From a virus: DNA of 64,000 nt. The position numbers and the translations under genes were made by a program. Positions within the stretch are counted from its first letter, which is position 1; the number at the start of each line of letters is the position of its first letter. This document shows, in pieces, positions 48,474-57,215 of the stretch. The notes below the pieces were generated by a model, which saw nothing but the letters and a program-made list of their open reading frames with translations, did no database searches and was not told the DNA's origin. The stretch lies in the IMG/VR virus record IMGVR_UViG_3300027754_000065, positions 22,815 to 86,814 of that record; one strand, 5' to 3'.

Positions 48474-50204
48474 TTATCCATTTACCACATGACGGAGAAC
48501 AAACCTATTAGGATCTAGCGAACTAGCACTATTTCTAGCCATGCGGCGATAATCATCTAAACGACTCAACGCGGCTTCATCATCGTATGCCTGAAAAAGT
48601 TCATATTCTTCACCAGTTCTACTGTCATAAATTTGATATTCAGGCATCCTACTTGGTGGTTGACCAAATGCAGGTTCAGCAGGGCCAGCACTTACTTTTG
48701 CTTGAATAGGCTGAATAGGTTTTTGTATACCTCTTGCTCTTTTAAGTAAAGTTATTAAGTCTTGTTTCTGTAATTGTCCAGATGAATACTTGGCAAAAAC
48801 ATCAAGTGCATCGCCTTTAGTTGTAGGTTTTAATAATTTATATAATTTTTTAAGATATTCTGTACGATATTTTTGTGGGTCACAAGCGGCATCTAATGCT
48901 ACTACAAATCTTAATAGTGTATTTTCTAATTTAGGTATATCTTCATTTAACCAATCGCCACCTGGGCTGCGAAATTCAATATAACCCTCTTTAGTATTAA
49001 TACTAACATATTTGCTAGTATTTCCACTATGAATAAGTTTTGCTGCCTCTACACTTAAACCCTTTCTCATTTCATCAAAAAAGGTAAGTAACTCCGGTTC
49101 ACTTTGCATATAAGTGGCTCTAGACTGTAAACTACTCATTGCACTTTTTGCGAAACTATTTGCTGAACGACCAAATTGGTCTAATACATATTCATCACCT
49201 AATAATAGCGCAAGTTTTACATAGTCTAATTTTTCACGGCTGCACCCAGGTACACTTACATTCATGTGTAAACCTGTACTTCTATTAGTATAACAAATAT
49301 TTGTTCTAGCCCATTGAACTACTTCATTTAAACTATTGATCATTTCATCTAAGGGCAATGGATTACTTACAAATTCTAAACCTGAATCACTGGGTTCTTT
49401 CTTTGATGTAAGACTACCATCTGGCTCTATAGTGTAAGTATCATTTGGTTTACTACGGCCAATAGGTGTCCAATCGTTGCCTCCGCTTGACATATAATAA
49501 GAACCGTGGTAACTATCACTTACCGCTATGTTGTTAAGACCTAAGTCTGTCATAAACTGTAAAGCAACTTGTTTTATAGTTCTTTCACCTCCAACCTCTG
49601 GATATGTCCAATATGGCCAAGTAATGTCATAGCCTGATTCAATATCACTCATGAATCTAATGCCTGAATCTCTTAAAAACTCTCTTTCATTTGAGTCATC
49701 ATTCATATATTCTTCAAGCATAGATTCTCTAAAAGCCTCATCCGCTTGATCATATATTTCATTACCATGACCTTCTTCTACAGCCTTTTCAACTATTTTT
49801 TCAAGTTCATCTCTATCTTCATATTCAATATTTTCTTTTGCCCATTGATATACATGTTCGGTTGGAGAATGATCCCAATCTTCACTTATTTTTTCACTTA
49901 CCCATTCTGTATATTCTTCTTGTAATTTGCTATGTAATCTACCAACTTCAAATGGGCTATTCCACTCACCATCGGCTTCAAAAAATTCATATATTTGGTC
50001 AAGACTTCTTGCAGGTTGATCTTCATCATAATCAGGTTCTGGGCTTGAATCTTCATCTTCACCTCCTGCAACATCAGGCACATACATTTCAAATTCCATA
50101 CCTGCCATGGCACCGGTGCCTGCTGCTAACTGCTTTAATGAGCTTGGACTCATATCTATTTCGTCCAAGACTTGGGTTTCGTTTAAAAATTCTAATGCTC
50201 TCAT
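48474..50204 (-). CDS. Amidoligase-like protein with capsid-targeting-like N-terminus
   Basis: 576 residues. MRALEFLNE followed by Thr is the cargo N-terminus. GMEFEMYV (E37, E39), DGSLTSKK ... GLEFVSNPLPLDEM and NRSTGLHMNVSVPG match the order of the amidoligase/glutamine-synthetase-like superfamily (ExE, substrate Glu, His near a Gly). An acidic insertion (~50-190) interrupts the core. C-terminal ~60 residues (YQIYDSRTGEEYELFQAYDD) are a small separate module. Predicted ATP-dependent amide-bond formation; substrate unknown. Leaderless late placement. Confidence 0.6.
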   Translation of the reverse strand: MRALEFLNETQVLDEIDMSPSSLKQLAAGTGAMAGMEFEMYVPDVAGGEDEDSSPEPDYDEDQPARSLDQIYEFFEADGEWNSPFEVGRLHSKLQEEYTEWVSEKISEDWDHSPTEHVYQWAKENIEYEDRDELEKIVEKAVEEGHGNEIYDQADEAFRESMLEEYMNDDSNEREFLRDSGIRFMSDIESGYDITWPYWTYPEVGGERTIKQVALQFMTDLGLNNIAVSDSYHGSYYMSSGGNDWTPIGRSKPNDTYTIEPDGSLTSKKEPSDSGLEFVSNPLPLDEMINSLNEVVQWARTNICYTNRSTGLHMNVSVPGCSREKLDYVKLALLLGDEYVLDQFGRSANSFAKSAMSSLQSRATYMQSEPELLTFFDEMRKGLSVEAAKLIHSGNTSKYVSINTKEGYIEFRSPGGDWLNEDIPKLENTLLRFVVALDAACDPQKYRTEYLKKLYKLLKPTTKGDALDVFAKYSSGQLQKQDLITLLKRARGIQKPIQPIQAKVSAGPAEPAFGQPPSRMPEYQIYDSRTGEEYELFQAYDDEAALSRLDDYRRMARNSASSLDPNRFVLRHVVNG

Positions 50205-50209
50205 ATTAT

Positions 50210-50217
50210 TATTTAGT
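50210..50217 (-). promoter_or_regulatory. Late-type promoter box, leaderless placement
   Basis: ACTAAATA on the minus strand, five bases before the ATG at 50204; predicted start at the ATG itself. Weaker match to consensus. Confidence 0.35.
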
Positions 50218-50990
50218 TAATTACCCCAATTTGCTAACAATCCAACCTTGTATAAAAATGGAAGATTGTACACATCATTATAATAAATCTTTATTGAGTT
50301 ATTGATTGCTTTAAATTCTTTTTCACCAGCATGTACTGGGAACAAATACCAATGTTTATTAATCGCACGAGACAGTGTATTCGAAGGGCCTTTATTTACA
50401 CCTAAACTTTTTGCTCCTGCTTTTGTCATTGACTTTTCAAATTTCTTTTGAATTTTAACTAGTTCAGGATTACTATTAGCCTGTTCACTTACATTGACCC
50501 AACCCCACCCTGATATCATAACACCGGGTGTTTTACTTAAACTGATCCAATTTCTACGACCACCTACTGTTTGGCTTTCGCCTGCTATTAATTGTATTCC
50601 CTGATCTCTAAGTGCTATCTTATATAATAGATTACCGACACCCATGCCACGATATTCTTCTGCGACAGTAACGAACTCTACAGTATATGCAGGTTGTAAT
50701 GGAAAATCTTTTACTGGAGATAATACTAAGTCACCAATTATTCTATCAGTGTTATTAACTATAATAACATGATATTGACCAACGTCATCTTTTGGAATAA
50801 TACCATATCTTAAATCCTGATCATCAGGTACAGGCTTTAACTTTTTAAACATCGCACTTATTTGTGTGCTAGCCGCTCGTTCTAATTGACCGATATAATC
50901 ATCACCTTGACTGAATATTTCAGTCTGTGGTATTCTAACAATAGCATCTTGTACTATTTCTTCGTCAACCACAAATTCATTAAGTCTCAT
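50217..50990 (-). CDS. GNAT acetyltransferase with capsid-targeting-like N-terminus
   Basis: 257 residues. N-terminus MRLNEFVVDEE. GNAT core in the middle: YTVEFVTVAEEYRGMGVGNLLYKIAL (RGMGVG loop). A C-terminal ~120-residue domain (NWISLSKTPGVMISGWGWVNV ... INKHWYLFPVHAGEKEFKA) is unassigned. Stop and start shared with the dps gene at 50990. Substrate unknown. Confidence 0.75.
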   Translation of the reverse strand: MRLNEFVVDEEIVQDAIVRIPQTEIFSQGDDYIGQLERAASTQISAMFKKLKPVPDDQDLRYGIIPKDDVGQYHVIIVNNTDRIIGDLVLSPVKDFPLQPAYTVEFVTVAEEYRGMGVGNLLYKIALRDQGIQLIAGESQTVGGRRNWISLSKTPGVMISGWGWVNVSEQANSNPELVKIQKKFEKSMTKAGAKSLGVNKGPSNTLSRAINKHWYLFPVHAGEKEFKAINNSIKIYYNDVYNLPFLYKVGLLANWGN

Positions 50991-51457
50991 TACTCACGCT
51001 CAGTTTTAAGTGTGGAATTAATAAACCAAGCTTTTTTACCATACAAGTCTTGTAGTTCAGCCATGTAATTAGCAATGCCTTGTTGACGCTCATTTGTTGC
51101 TTCATCAAACATATTAACAACTAATTGGCTTAATGTGTGACAATCTTGTAATAATTCAGCAAACATTAATTGAGCACGAGGAATCTTTGTTTGGTCTTGA
51201 ATAATACTTAATTCAGCATATCTAGATAAACTGCCTGGTGTGTAATGACCTAGGATTCTAATATACTCGGCAATTGGATCTATGGTAGCATTTACATCTT
51301 CATATAATGTATTAAAGAATTCGTGATATTGTGGGAAATTACTGCCTTCAACATTCCAATGAAAGTTTTGTGACTTGATAGCAAACGCTTGTGTACTAGC
51401 TAACAGTACTTTTAAATTATCTACTAACATATCTTTGGGTATCCTTTTCTGTTCCAA
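50990..51457 (-). CDS. dps: Dps/ferritin-like DNA-protection protein
   Basis: 155 residues, full Dps length. LKVLLASTQAFAIKSQNFHWNVEGSNF-type ferroxidase region (here HWNVEG, then HEFFNTLYEDVNATIDPIAEYIRILG) supplies the inter-subunit iron site. Dodecameric Dps binds iron and DNA. In a phage it could protect or condense DNA. It is the only gene of this block without the cargo-type N-terminus apart from the secreted nuclease. Confidence 0.88.
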   Translation of the reverse strand: MEQKRIPKDMLVDNLKVLLASTQAFAIKSQNFHWNVEGSNFPQYHEFFNTLYEDVNATIDPIAEYIRILGHYTPGSLSRYAELSIIQDQTKIPRAQLMFAELLQDCHTLSQLVVNMFDEATNERQQGIANYMAELQDLYGKKAWFINSTLKTERE

Positions 51458-51473
51458 TAAAAATCATAATCTT

Positions 51474-53984
51474 TCATTTCTTTTTTCCTTGGCAATGAGC
51501 CTTTTGTGAAAATCCTTTTGGATTGTTACAATTAATACTTCTCTTATACTTATTACTCCACTTCTCATCTAATTCTTCTTGTTCAGTAGTAAGAGCCATA
51601 AGTTTCTGTTCACCTTTTCTAAGAAAAGGTTTATTTTCTTGTTCATACGAACCTGGCATTGGTAAGCCTTTTGTTTCACTTATTCCTTGAAGAATTGAAC
51701 TCTCGGAAGTTTTCTTTTTAGTAGCAACATTGATTGCTTTACCACTACGCTCGGGGTTTGGATCTTCTCTACGCTTTCTAGCAGCCGCACTAGCACGACC
51801 CTTCTTACCTAAATTCTGTGCTTTACTTTGTGGTAAACATTTTGGTTTACCCTCACTATCATCTCCTCTAGCACAATCACCGCGTATCTTGCCATCAGGA
51901 CCAAATCTTACCCACTTCTCTTTGAACCATTTATGTAAGTTTTCATCAGTTTGTTCTAGACCTTCTAATATAGAACTTTCATTTTTTGTGCTATTGCCCC
52001 AGTTGCTAGCACCTTTTTTGCGACACTTTACTAATGCACCACTGGCATACGCACTGGGCCATACTTTATAACGGCTCTTAACTTTATAGTAGCAAGCATC
52101 TTTCTTTTCGTTAATCATTTCTTCACTAAACATTGGACCACCGCATTCAGGACATTGTTGGTGGTCTTCATTAGTGTTCTTCACACAGTTAGGATAGCGT
52201 TTGCCAAACATGGTCTTCATGCCTTCTTTATGATAACCTTTCCAACATGCCTCATCAAGTTCTTCTAGTGTCATTGTTTGCTCCCATACTTGACTATCTT
52301 CTCCGCGATTTTTATCCCAAAAGTGTTTACCAGCTTTGGTTTGATCACTACTGCGACGAATAGTAAATCCAAGACTCTTTACATAATCGTAAATGGTTTT
52401 AGCGATGCCTTGACCACGAAACTCTTCATCTATAGCAAGATCAGCAGGTACTAGAGTACTACCATCACGGTCAAATACTGCATAACCAGCTTGATATCCA
52501 TCTACAGATGGACGAATGATTACCTCAGCTCCATCAGCCACAACATTTAATTGTATACCACCAATGTCAACATTAGTGCCTTCCGCCATACTTTCTCCTC
52601 CGCCGCCATCACCACCGCCTTCACCAGATTCTCCACTACCATAATAGCCATAGCCCGGGAAGAAATATCTGCCTAAGGATCTTGAAGTTTTTTTGTTTTT
52701 CTTTTTTCGGCCTTCCGCCACACCTTGCTCTGTTACTGTCTTTACAATAGTTACAGTTCCTCTATCATAATCAATTAAGTCAGTGAGTCCAGGGTAACGG
52801 GATTTTAGATGTATGTCAAATCTGTTGAAATCTTCAATAGCGTCATTGTCAAATGCTTGCAGTGCCTGTGAATCTTTTGGACTAATCGTCAAATTGGCCA
52901 TCACCCAATCAGTATGGTTAGGTGCATCTTGTTCTTCATCGAGTCCTTCGTCTTGTATAGTATTCCATACACTACGGCTTACTGGTTTCCAAGTCAAGTT
53001 GGGTATCTGAGACAAATAATTTTGGTCTGAGCCTTCCGCTACACCTTGTTTACGCAATGTATGCTTTTCTTGGCGAGCATCATAATCTGCACCTAACCGT
53101 TTATAAATGCTAACAGCGGCATTATTCGTATCTGTATCTGATGTTACATCATACTGTTTACTTAAACTTTTTAACAAATCTGTATAAAGACCTTTGCCTC
53201 TTAACTCTTCATCAAACACTTGAGAATATTCAACTACTAGTGAATCACCCGCTACATCTGCCCAAACACCAGCAACAGTCTTACCAGCAGGATCAGTTAC
53301 TCTAATAAATGTGTTTACATCTATATCTGTTTTAAAAGGCACTTCACGCCCTGCTTCAAACTTCCAAGTGTAACCTGAGTCAGTTTTTCCACTAGTTGAT
53401 ATCGCAGCACCTTCAGTCACCTCTTTGTCTTCAGGCTCTTTTTTCGGCGGAGGCATAATACGGTCTAGTTCTTTTTGAAACTTTTCTCTATCTGCTTTAT
53501 TTTCAGGACTATTTTGTTGTTTTTTTAAAGCACGATTAAAACGCAATTGTGCTGGACTAGGTCCGCCCCAGTATGATTCGTTTGTTTCTTTCTCTTCAGG
53601 TTCTTTTTTTGGTTCAGGATCTTGACCTAAATACTTTTTTGCTGCTTTTAATTGTCTAACTACACGCTCAGGTTCTGTTTCTTCATTCATTCTCCAACCT
53701 CTAACTGAGTTTGGAATCATTTTTTCACCCTGACCACGCTCATTAAATCTTTCTAAATTTTTAATGACTTCTCTAATCATTGCCCCAATATCACTAGTGC
53801 CTAATTCTTCTGCACCAGCGTGAAAAGATGCAACATCCATAGCCGCATCATGTAATACATCTTCTTCGTATTTTGTACTGATATCAGGATAGCGTGATTT
53901 TAACCGTTTAACTAAAATATCAGTTAAATGTTCTTGATCAATACCTTCTAATATGTATTGAAATTTTCTTAAAGTATTGGCCAT
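51474..53984 (-). CDS. Giant modular protein with two GNAT domains and serial cleavage-like sites
   Basis: 836 residues. Order: targeting-like start (LRKFQYILE13), helical region, GNAT-1 (~192-315, EELRGKGLYTDLL), Arg-rich module, Gly-rich linker (~450-468), GNAT-2 (~470-575, EEFRGQGIAKTIY), then Cys-rich modules (ACWKGYHKEG, CPECGG, DACYYKVKSRYKVWPSAYASG, GDCARGDDSEGKPKC) and a basic Cys tail. Hydrophobic-x-Glu-Gly occurs at E13, E191, E317, E424, E468 and E674, mostly at domain borders. I infer a head-packaged polyprotein; the individual substrates are unknown. Confidence 0.7.
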   Translation of the reverse strand: MANTLRKFQYILEGIDQEHLTDILVKRLKSRYPDISTKYEEDVLHDAAMDVASFHAGAEELGTSDIGAMIREVIKNLERFNERGQGEKMIPNSVRGWRMNEETEPERVVRQLKAAKKYLGQDPEPKKEPEEKETNESYWGGPSPAQLRFNRALKKQQNSPENKADREKFQKELDRIMPPPKKEPEDKEVTEGAAISTSGKTDSGYTWKFEAGREVPFKTDIDVNTFIRVTDPAGKTVAGVWADVAGDSLVVEYSQVFDEELRGKGLYTDLLKSLSKQYDVTSDTDTNNAAVSIYKRLGADYDARQEKHTLRKQGVAEGSDQNYLSQIPNLTWKPVSRSVWNTIQDEGLDEEQDAPNHTDWVMANLTISPKDSQALQAFDNDAIEDFNRFDIHLKSRYPGLTDLIDYDRGTVTIVKTVTEQGVAEGRKKKNKKTSRSLGRYFFPGYGYYGSGESGEGGGDGGGGESMAEGTNVDIGGIQLNVVADGAEVIIRPSVDGYQAGYAVFDRDGSTLVPADLAIDEEFRGQGIAKTIYDYVKSLGFTIRRSSDQTKAGKHFWDKNRGEDSQVWEQTMTLEELDEACWKGYHKEGMKTMFGKRYPNCVKNTNEDHQQCPECGGPMFSEEMINEKKDACYYKVKSRYKVWPSAYASGALVKCRKKGASNWGNSTKNESSILEGLEQTDENLHKWFKEKWVRFGPDGKIRGDCARGDDSEGKPKCLPQSKAQNLGKKGRASAAARKRREDPNPERSGKAINVATKKKTSESSILQGISETKGLPMPGSYEQENKPFLRKGEQKLMALTTEQEELDEKWSNKYKRSINCNNPKGFSQKAHCQGKKK

Positions 53985-53993
53985 AGTATCAAA

Positions 53994-55112
53994 TTATTTA
54001 GGGTACATCGGAGCAAGACCTGGTTTGAGACCTTGCATTGATCCATCTGCCTGTTGTTTAGCATTGGGCCAACGACTCAAATAGTCTTTAAGCCAAGCTT
54101 GATATGCTTCAGCCATAGCTTCTATTTCGTCCCTAGGCAATTCATGAATGTTTGGTAATCTATTAGGATTGATAAAATCACCTTTGGCATTTACAGGAAT
54201 ACCATATTCTAGTTTATGTCCTAATGAACTTTTTGTAATTGGACCATCTTTGCGATAGTCAATTTTTCCTGCTTGTTGAGCAGCATGTTGATTTATTGCT
54301 TGTTGTCCTGCAAATTGGGCGTTTGTAAATTCTTGAGCTTGGGCTGGTGTCAATCCTGCGGGAGGCAATGACATTCCACCTGCATGAGCACCGCCCCCGC
54401 CAAAAGCAGCAGCACCAGCAAGAGCGGCGCCTGCTAGTTTGCTTTTCCAACCTTCTTCAATATCTTGTTGTTTAATCTTTTTTGCTATATGATGACCTTT
54501 GACTATCGTACTCTTTTTCAAAGGTGGTTTGTCACCTGTTGATTTCATTGCTTGTGACATACCAACAGCATATGGATTTACTTTTTTAGTAGCACTTTCA
54601 CCTGCCATACCATTACCAATAACTCCACCAGTCATTTCATTTTGTATAGCCTGATGTTCGTAATATTCACGAATAGCAGTTAGATAGTCATTAGCCTTGA
54701 TAATCTTTTCTTGTACCCACCCTTCAAGACCTTCTTCTTCGGTTCTATTTTTTAGAAGCATATAAGTTTTTTTAGCATTCTTATATGCTTGATATAAGTC
54801 ACTTAATGCCATTTCAACTTCATGGTCAGTTCTATCTTCCGCTTTTGAAATTAGTCCTGGCTTGAATCTTTTGCTTTGTCCAGGAACTATAATTAAATCA
54901 TCTTCTTCCAGTTTTGCTTCTGCTACTTTACTTTCTGAAAGAGAGTTGCTATATGGACCTTTTTTCTTACCGTTAAGTTTATCTATTGGCTTTAGACCTT
55001 TTACCTCTGGGTATCTACTTTGTGTTTCTCCCATAGGTTTAGCAACAGTGGCTACCGATCCTGAACCAGTAGCACCAGCAGACGTTTCTAAGATAATTTG
55101 ATTAATTTTCAT
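53994..55112 (-). CDS. Modular protein with capsid-targeting-like N-terminus
   Basis: 372 residues. MKINQIILE9, then SNSLSE60, SKVAE65 and QQDIEE220 as hydrophobic/acidic Glu sites. Residues ~93-155 form a helical domain (HEVEMALSDLYQAYKNAKKTYMLL ... EGWVQEKI) that recurs in T4-like phage virion proteins, and ~226-246 is a Gly/Ala-rich stretch that could cross or disturb a membrane. The C-terminus ends PGLAPMYPK. The start codon lies in the arm of an 8-base inverted repeat (55110-55157). Confidence 0.6.
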   Translation of the reverse strand: MKINQIILETSAGATGSGSVATVAKPMGETQSRYPEVKGLKPIDKLNGKKKGPYSNSLSESKVAEAKLEEDDLIIVPGQSKRFKPGLISKAEDRTDHEVEMALSDLYQAYKNAKKTYMLLKNRTEEEGLEGWVQEKIIKANDYLTAIREYYEHQAIQNEMTGGVIGNGMAGESATKKVNPYAVGMSQAMKSTGDKPPLKKSTIVKGHHIAKKIKQQDIEEGWKSKLAGAALAGAAAFGGGGAHAGGMSLPPAGLTPAQAQEFTNAQFAGQQAINQHAAQQAGKIDYRKDGPITKSSLGHKLEYGIPVNAKGDFINPNRLPNIHELPRDEIEAMAEAYQAWLKDYLSRWPNAKQQADGSMQGLKPGLAPMYPK

Positions 55113-55157
55113 AACAGTATTCCGTACTAGATTAAGTATTTATCTTAACCTGTTATG
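55110..55157 (-). promoter_or_regulatory. Start-codon hairpin enclosing a late promoter box
   Basis: In the mRNA sense, CATAACAG (55150-55157) pairs with CTGTTATG (55110-55117), which contains the ATG. GATAAATACT (55135-55144) lies in the loop between the arms, itself flanked by TTAAG/CTTAA. Readthrough RNA could hide the ATG; RNA started at the late box would lack the first arm. Same logic as known T4 early/late translational switching. Confidence 0.5.
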
Positions 55158-55188
55158 AACGATACTTAGTTTACCAAGAACTAATTAT

Positions 55189-57183
55189 TTATTGTGTTGG
55201 GAACGCTGATGTTGGTGTTGTGATAGTGCGAGCAACGCCTTTGGTAATTCGTAAGTCTTGGAGATACCCGTTTAGTGCGCTTCCACCAACACGGTCTGCG
55301 CCAACATACAAAATGCTGGTTTGATTAAAATTGTCCGTTACAGCGCCGCCGCTGGTAGCGTCTGCCGTTCCGTTTAAATAGACCTTTAAGTTTTCGGTTG
55401 CGCTTCCAGACCGGACAACAGCAAAGTAATACCAAGTAGCCGAAGCTAATGAGGTAGCGCCGGTCAAGTTAGACGCGGTATAGCTAAACTGAAGTTTGTT
55501 GCCAGAAGTGACGTTGACAGACCACCCAGTTGACGCCGTGCCTTTACTAATAATCCCGTAAGCAACACCAGTTGCCGACAAATAAACCCAACCGTCAATT
55601 GTAAAATCTCCCGTACCAAGCTGAAGTTGCGGCCCGTCAATAGCCGTCAGCCAGTCGCCGGTTCCGTCAAACTTCATGCTCGTTGGCGACCACTTAGACT
55701 GTGTGGTGCTGGCCTGAGCATCCCCGATTGTAATCACGTTGTTCTGTACCGCAGCGTCGTAAATTCCTGCGTTGGTTCCATTGACAAGTAATGTGGCACT
55801 TGCACTGACTGGCGATGTGGGAACAGTTATTGTTGTCTGTGTTGGGTCATATACAGGCGTCCCACCAACAATAAAACGCAAATTAGAGACGTATCCATTG
55901 AGATATATTGATACTCCATTCCAGCCAATGCGATTTGCCGTAGATGAAACAAAATTAGTAGAGTTTGTTGCAGTTGCTACTCTTGTTCCATTTTTGAATA
56001 GTGACAGTGTTGTTCCAGACCTTGCTATAGCAATGTGATACCATTGCCCTGTAACTGCCGCAACAGTGTCATTCAAAAGATATGCTACATTTGATTGTCC
56101 AACTGAAAATTGACTGGATGCGTTTAATGCTGTAGAAACTCCGTTGATTGACCCGTCGTATATATTTCCTTGATTTAGTGCGTTAAAATACACCCAATAT
56201 TCAAGTGTGAAATTTCCCGTTCCGGGGTTTAATGTCGTTGAATTGGTCAACGACAGATAATCGCTTGACCCATTAAAATACACACTTCCACCATACGCCG
56301 CAGTGGTGTACGAAGCGGAGGGTGAAAACGGTTGGAATGCCTGGACTTTGGGAGTGCCGCTGAGTGTGATTGCAAGAGCATTGGCACTGTTGTCAATAAA
56401 ACGGTTAGATTGGCAGGTGAGAAGAGATGTGTTGGTGATTGCGGTAAGCGGGGTTGTCGGTGGCGTGAAGTTGGCGGTGTAAACTGCAGTTCCTTTTACA
56501 ATACGAACATTTGAAAGATATCCCGGAAAGTAATCATTAAAACCAGTTGGAAAATGCCCAAAAGTAATATTACCAGTGTTAGAAAATAGTGCCAAAGCAG
56601 AAGTTACTGTAGTTTTTGATACCCCATTAACATATACTGTAAATGTCGTTCCATTTCTTACAAGAGCAACATGGGCCCATGTATTAAGTAATGAAGCATT
56701 ACTAGTTATAATAGTGCCGCTCGCTATATTCCAAGAACTTCCTGTACTACTTAAATATAACACTAAATTTGTAGAATTACAAATTATTGAATGACTGTAA
56801 TTTGTAGTGTTAGTGTCGGCTGTATTATAAATTTCAGCAAGATTGCTCACGGTTGAATTTAAATACATCCAAAATTCAAAAGTAAAATCACCTGTGCCAA
56901 ACTGTAAAGCAGTAGTAGTAGGAACGCTTAAATAATCCGTGGTACCATTAAAATAATTACTCCACTGACCATTAGGCCAATACGGAGTCACAGAACCCTG
57001 CGTCGGAGTTCCGTTGCGAGTAATCGTGAAGTTATTTGTACTGTTATCTAAAAAAGTGTTATTTGTTTGAGTATTAGTGCTTGTTGTGTTCAATAATAAA
57101 GGAACATATGGAAAATATGGATCGCCAGCTACTGTAATTAATGCTCCACCTGTAACTGCTGCACCTGTAATTGTTATTGGCAT
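55189..57183 (-). CDS. Tail-fibre/adhesin with three LamG-like domains
   Basis: 664 residues. Three concanavalin/LamG repeats at ~75-240, ~295-455 and ~500-655, each opening FxGTxDYLSxxxxTxLxxGTGDFTxExWxY and holding the GTAVYTANF or similar strand. These are carbohydrate-binding folds used in phage receptor-binding fibres. N-terminus MPITITGAAVTGG resembles particle-attachment ends. GGAG ribosome site. First (in transcription, last) of five tandem fibre genes. Confidence 0.8.
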   Translation of the reverse strand: MPITITGAAVTGGALITVAGDPYFPYVPLLLNTTSTNTQTNNTFLDNSTNNFTITRNGTPTQGSVTPYWPNGQWSNYFNGTTDYLSVPTTTALQFGTGDFTFEFWMYLNSTVSNLAEIYNTADTNTTNYSHSIICNSTNLVLYLSSTGSSWNIASGTIITSNASLLNTWAHVALVRNGTTFTVYVNGVSKTTVTSALALFSNTGNITFGHFPTGFNDYFPGYLSNVRIVKGTAVYTANFTPPTTPLTAITNTSLLTCQSNRFIDNSANALAITLSGTPKVQAFQPFSPSASYTTAAYGGSVYFNGSSDYLSLTNSTTLNPGTGNFTLEYWVYFNALNQGNIYDGSINGVSTALNASSQFSVGQSNVAYLLNDTVAAVTGQWYHIAIARSGTTLSLFKNGTRVATATNSTNFVSSTANRIGWNGVSIYLNGYVSNLRFIVGGTPVYDPTQTTITVPTSPVSASATLLVNGTNAGIYDAAVQNNVITIGDAQASTTQSKWSPTSMKFDGTGDWLTAIDGPQLQLGTGDFTIDGWVYLSATGVAYGIISKGTASTGWSVNVTSGNKLQFSYTASNLTGATSLASATWYYFAVVRSGSATENLKVYLNGTADATSGGAVTDNFNQTSILYVGADRVGGSALNGYLQDLRITKGVARTITTPTSAFPTQ

Positions 57184-57215
57184 ATTGTATTTAACTCCAT
57201 CTGATGATTATTATT

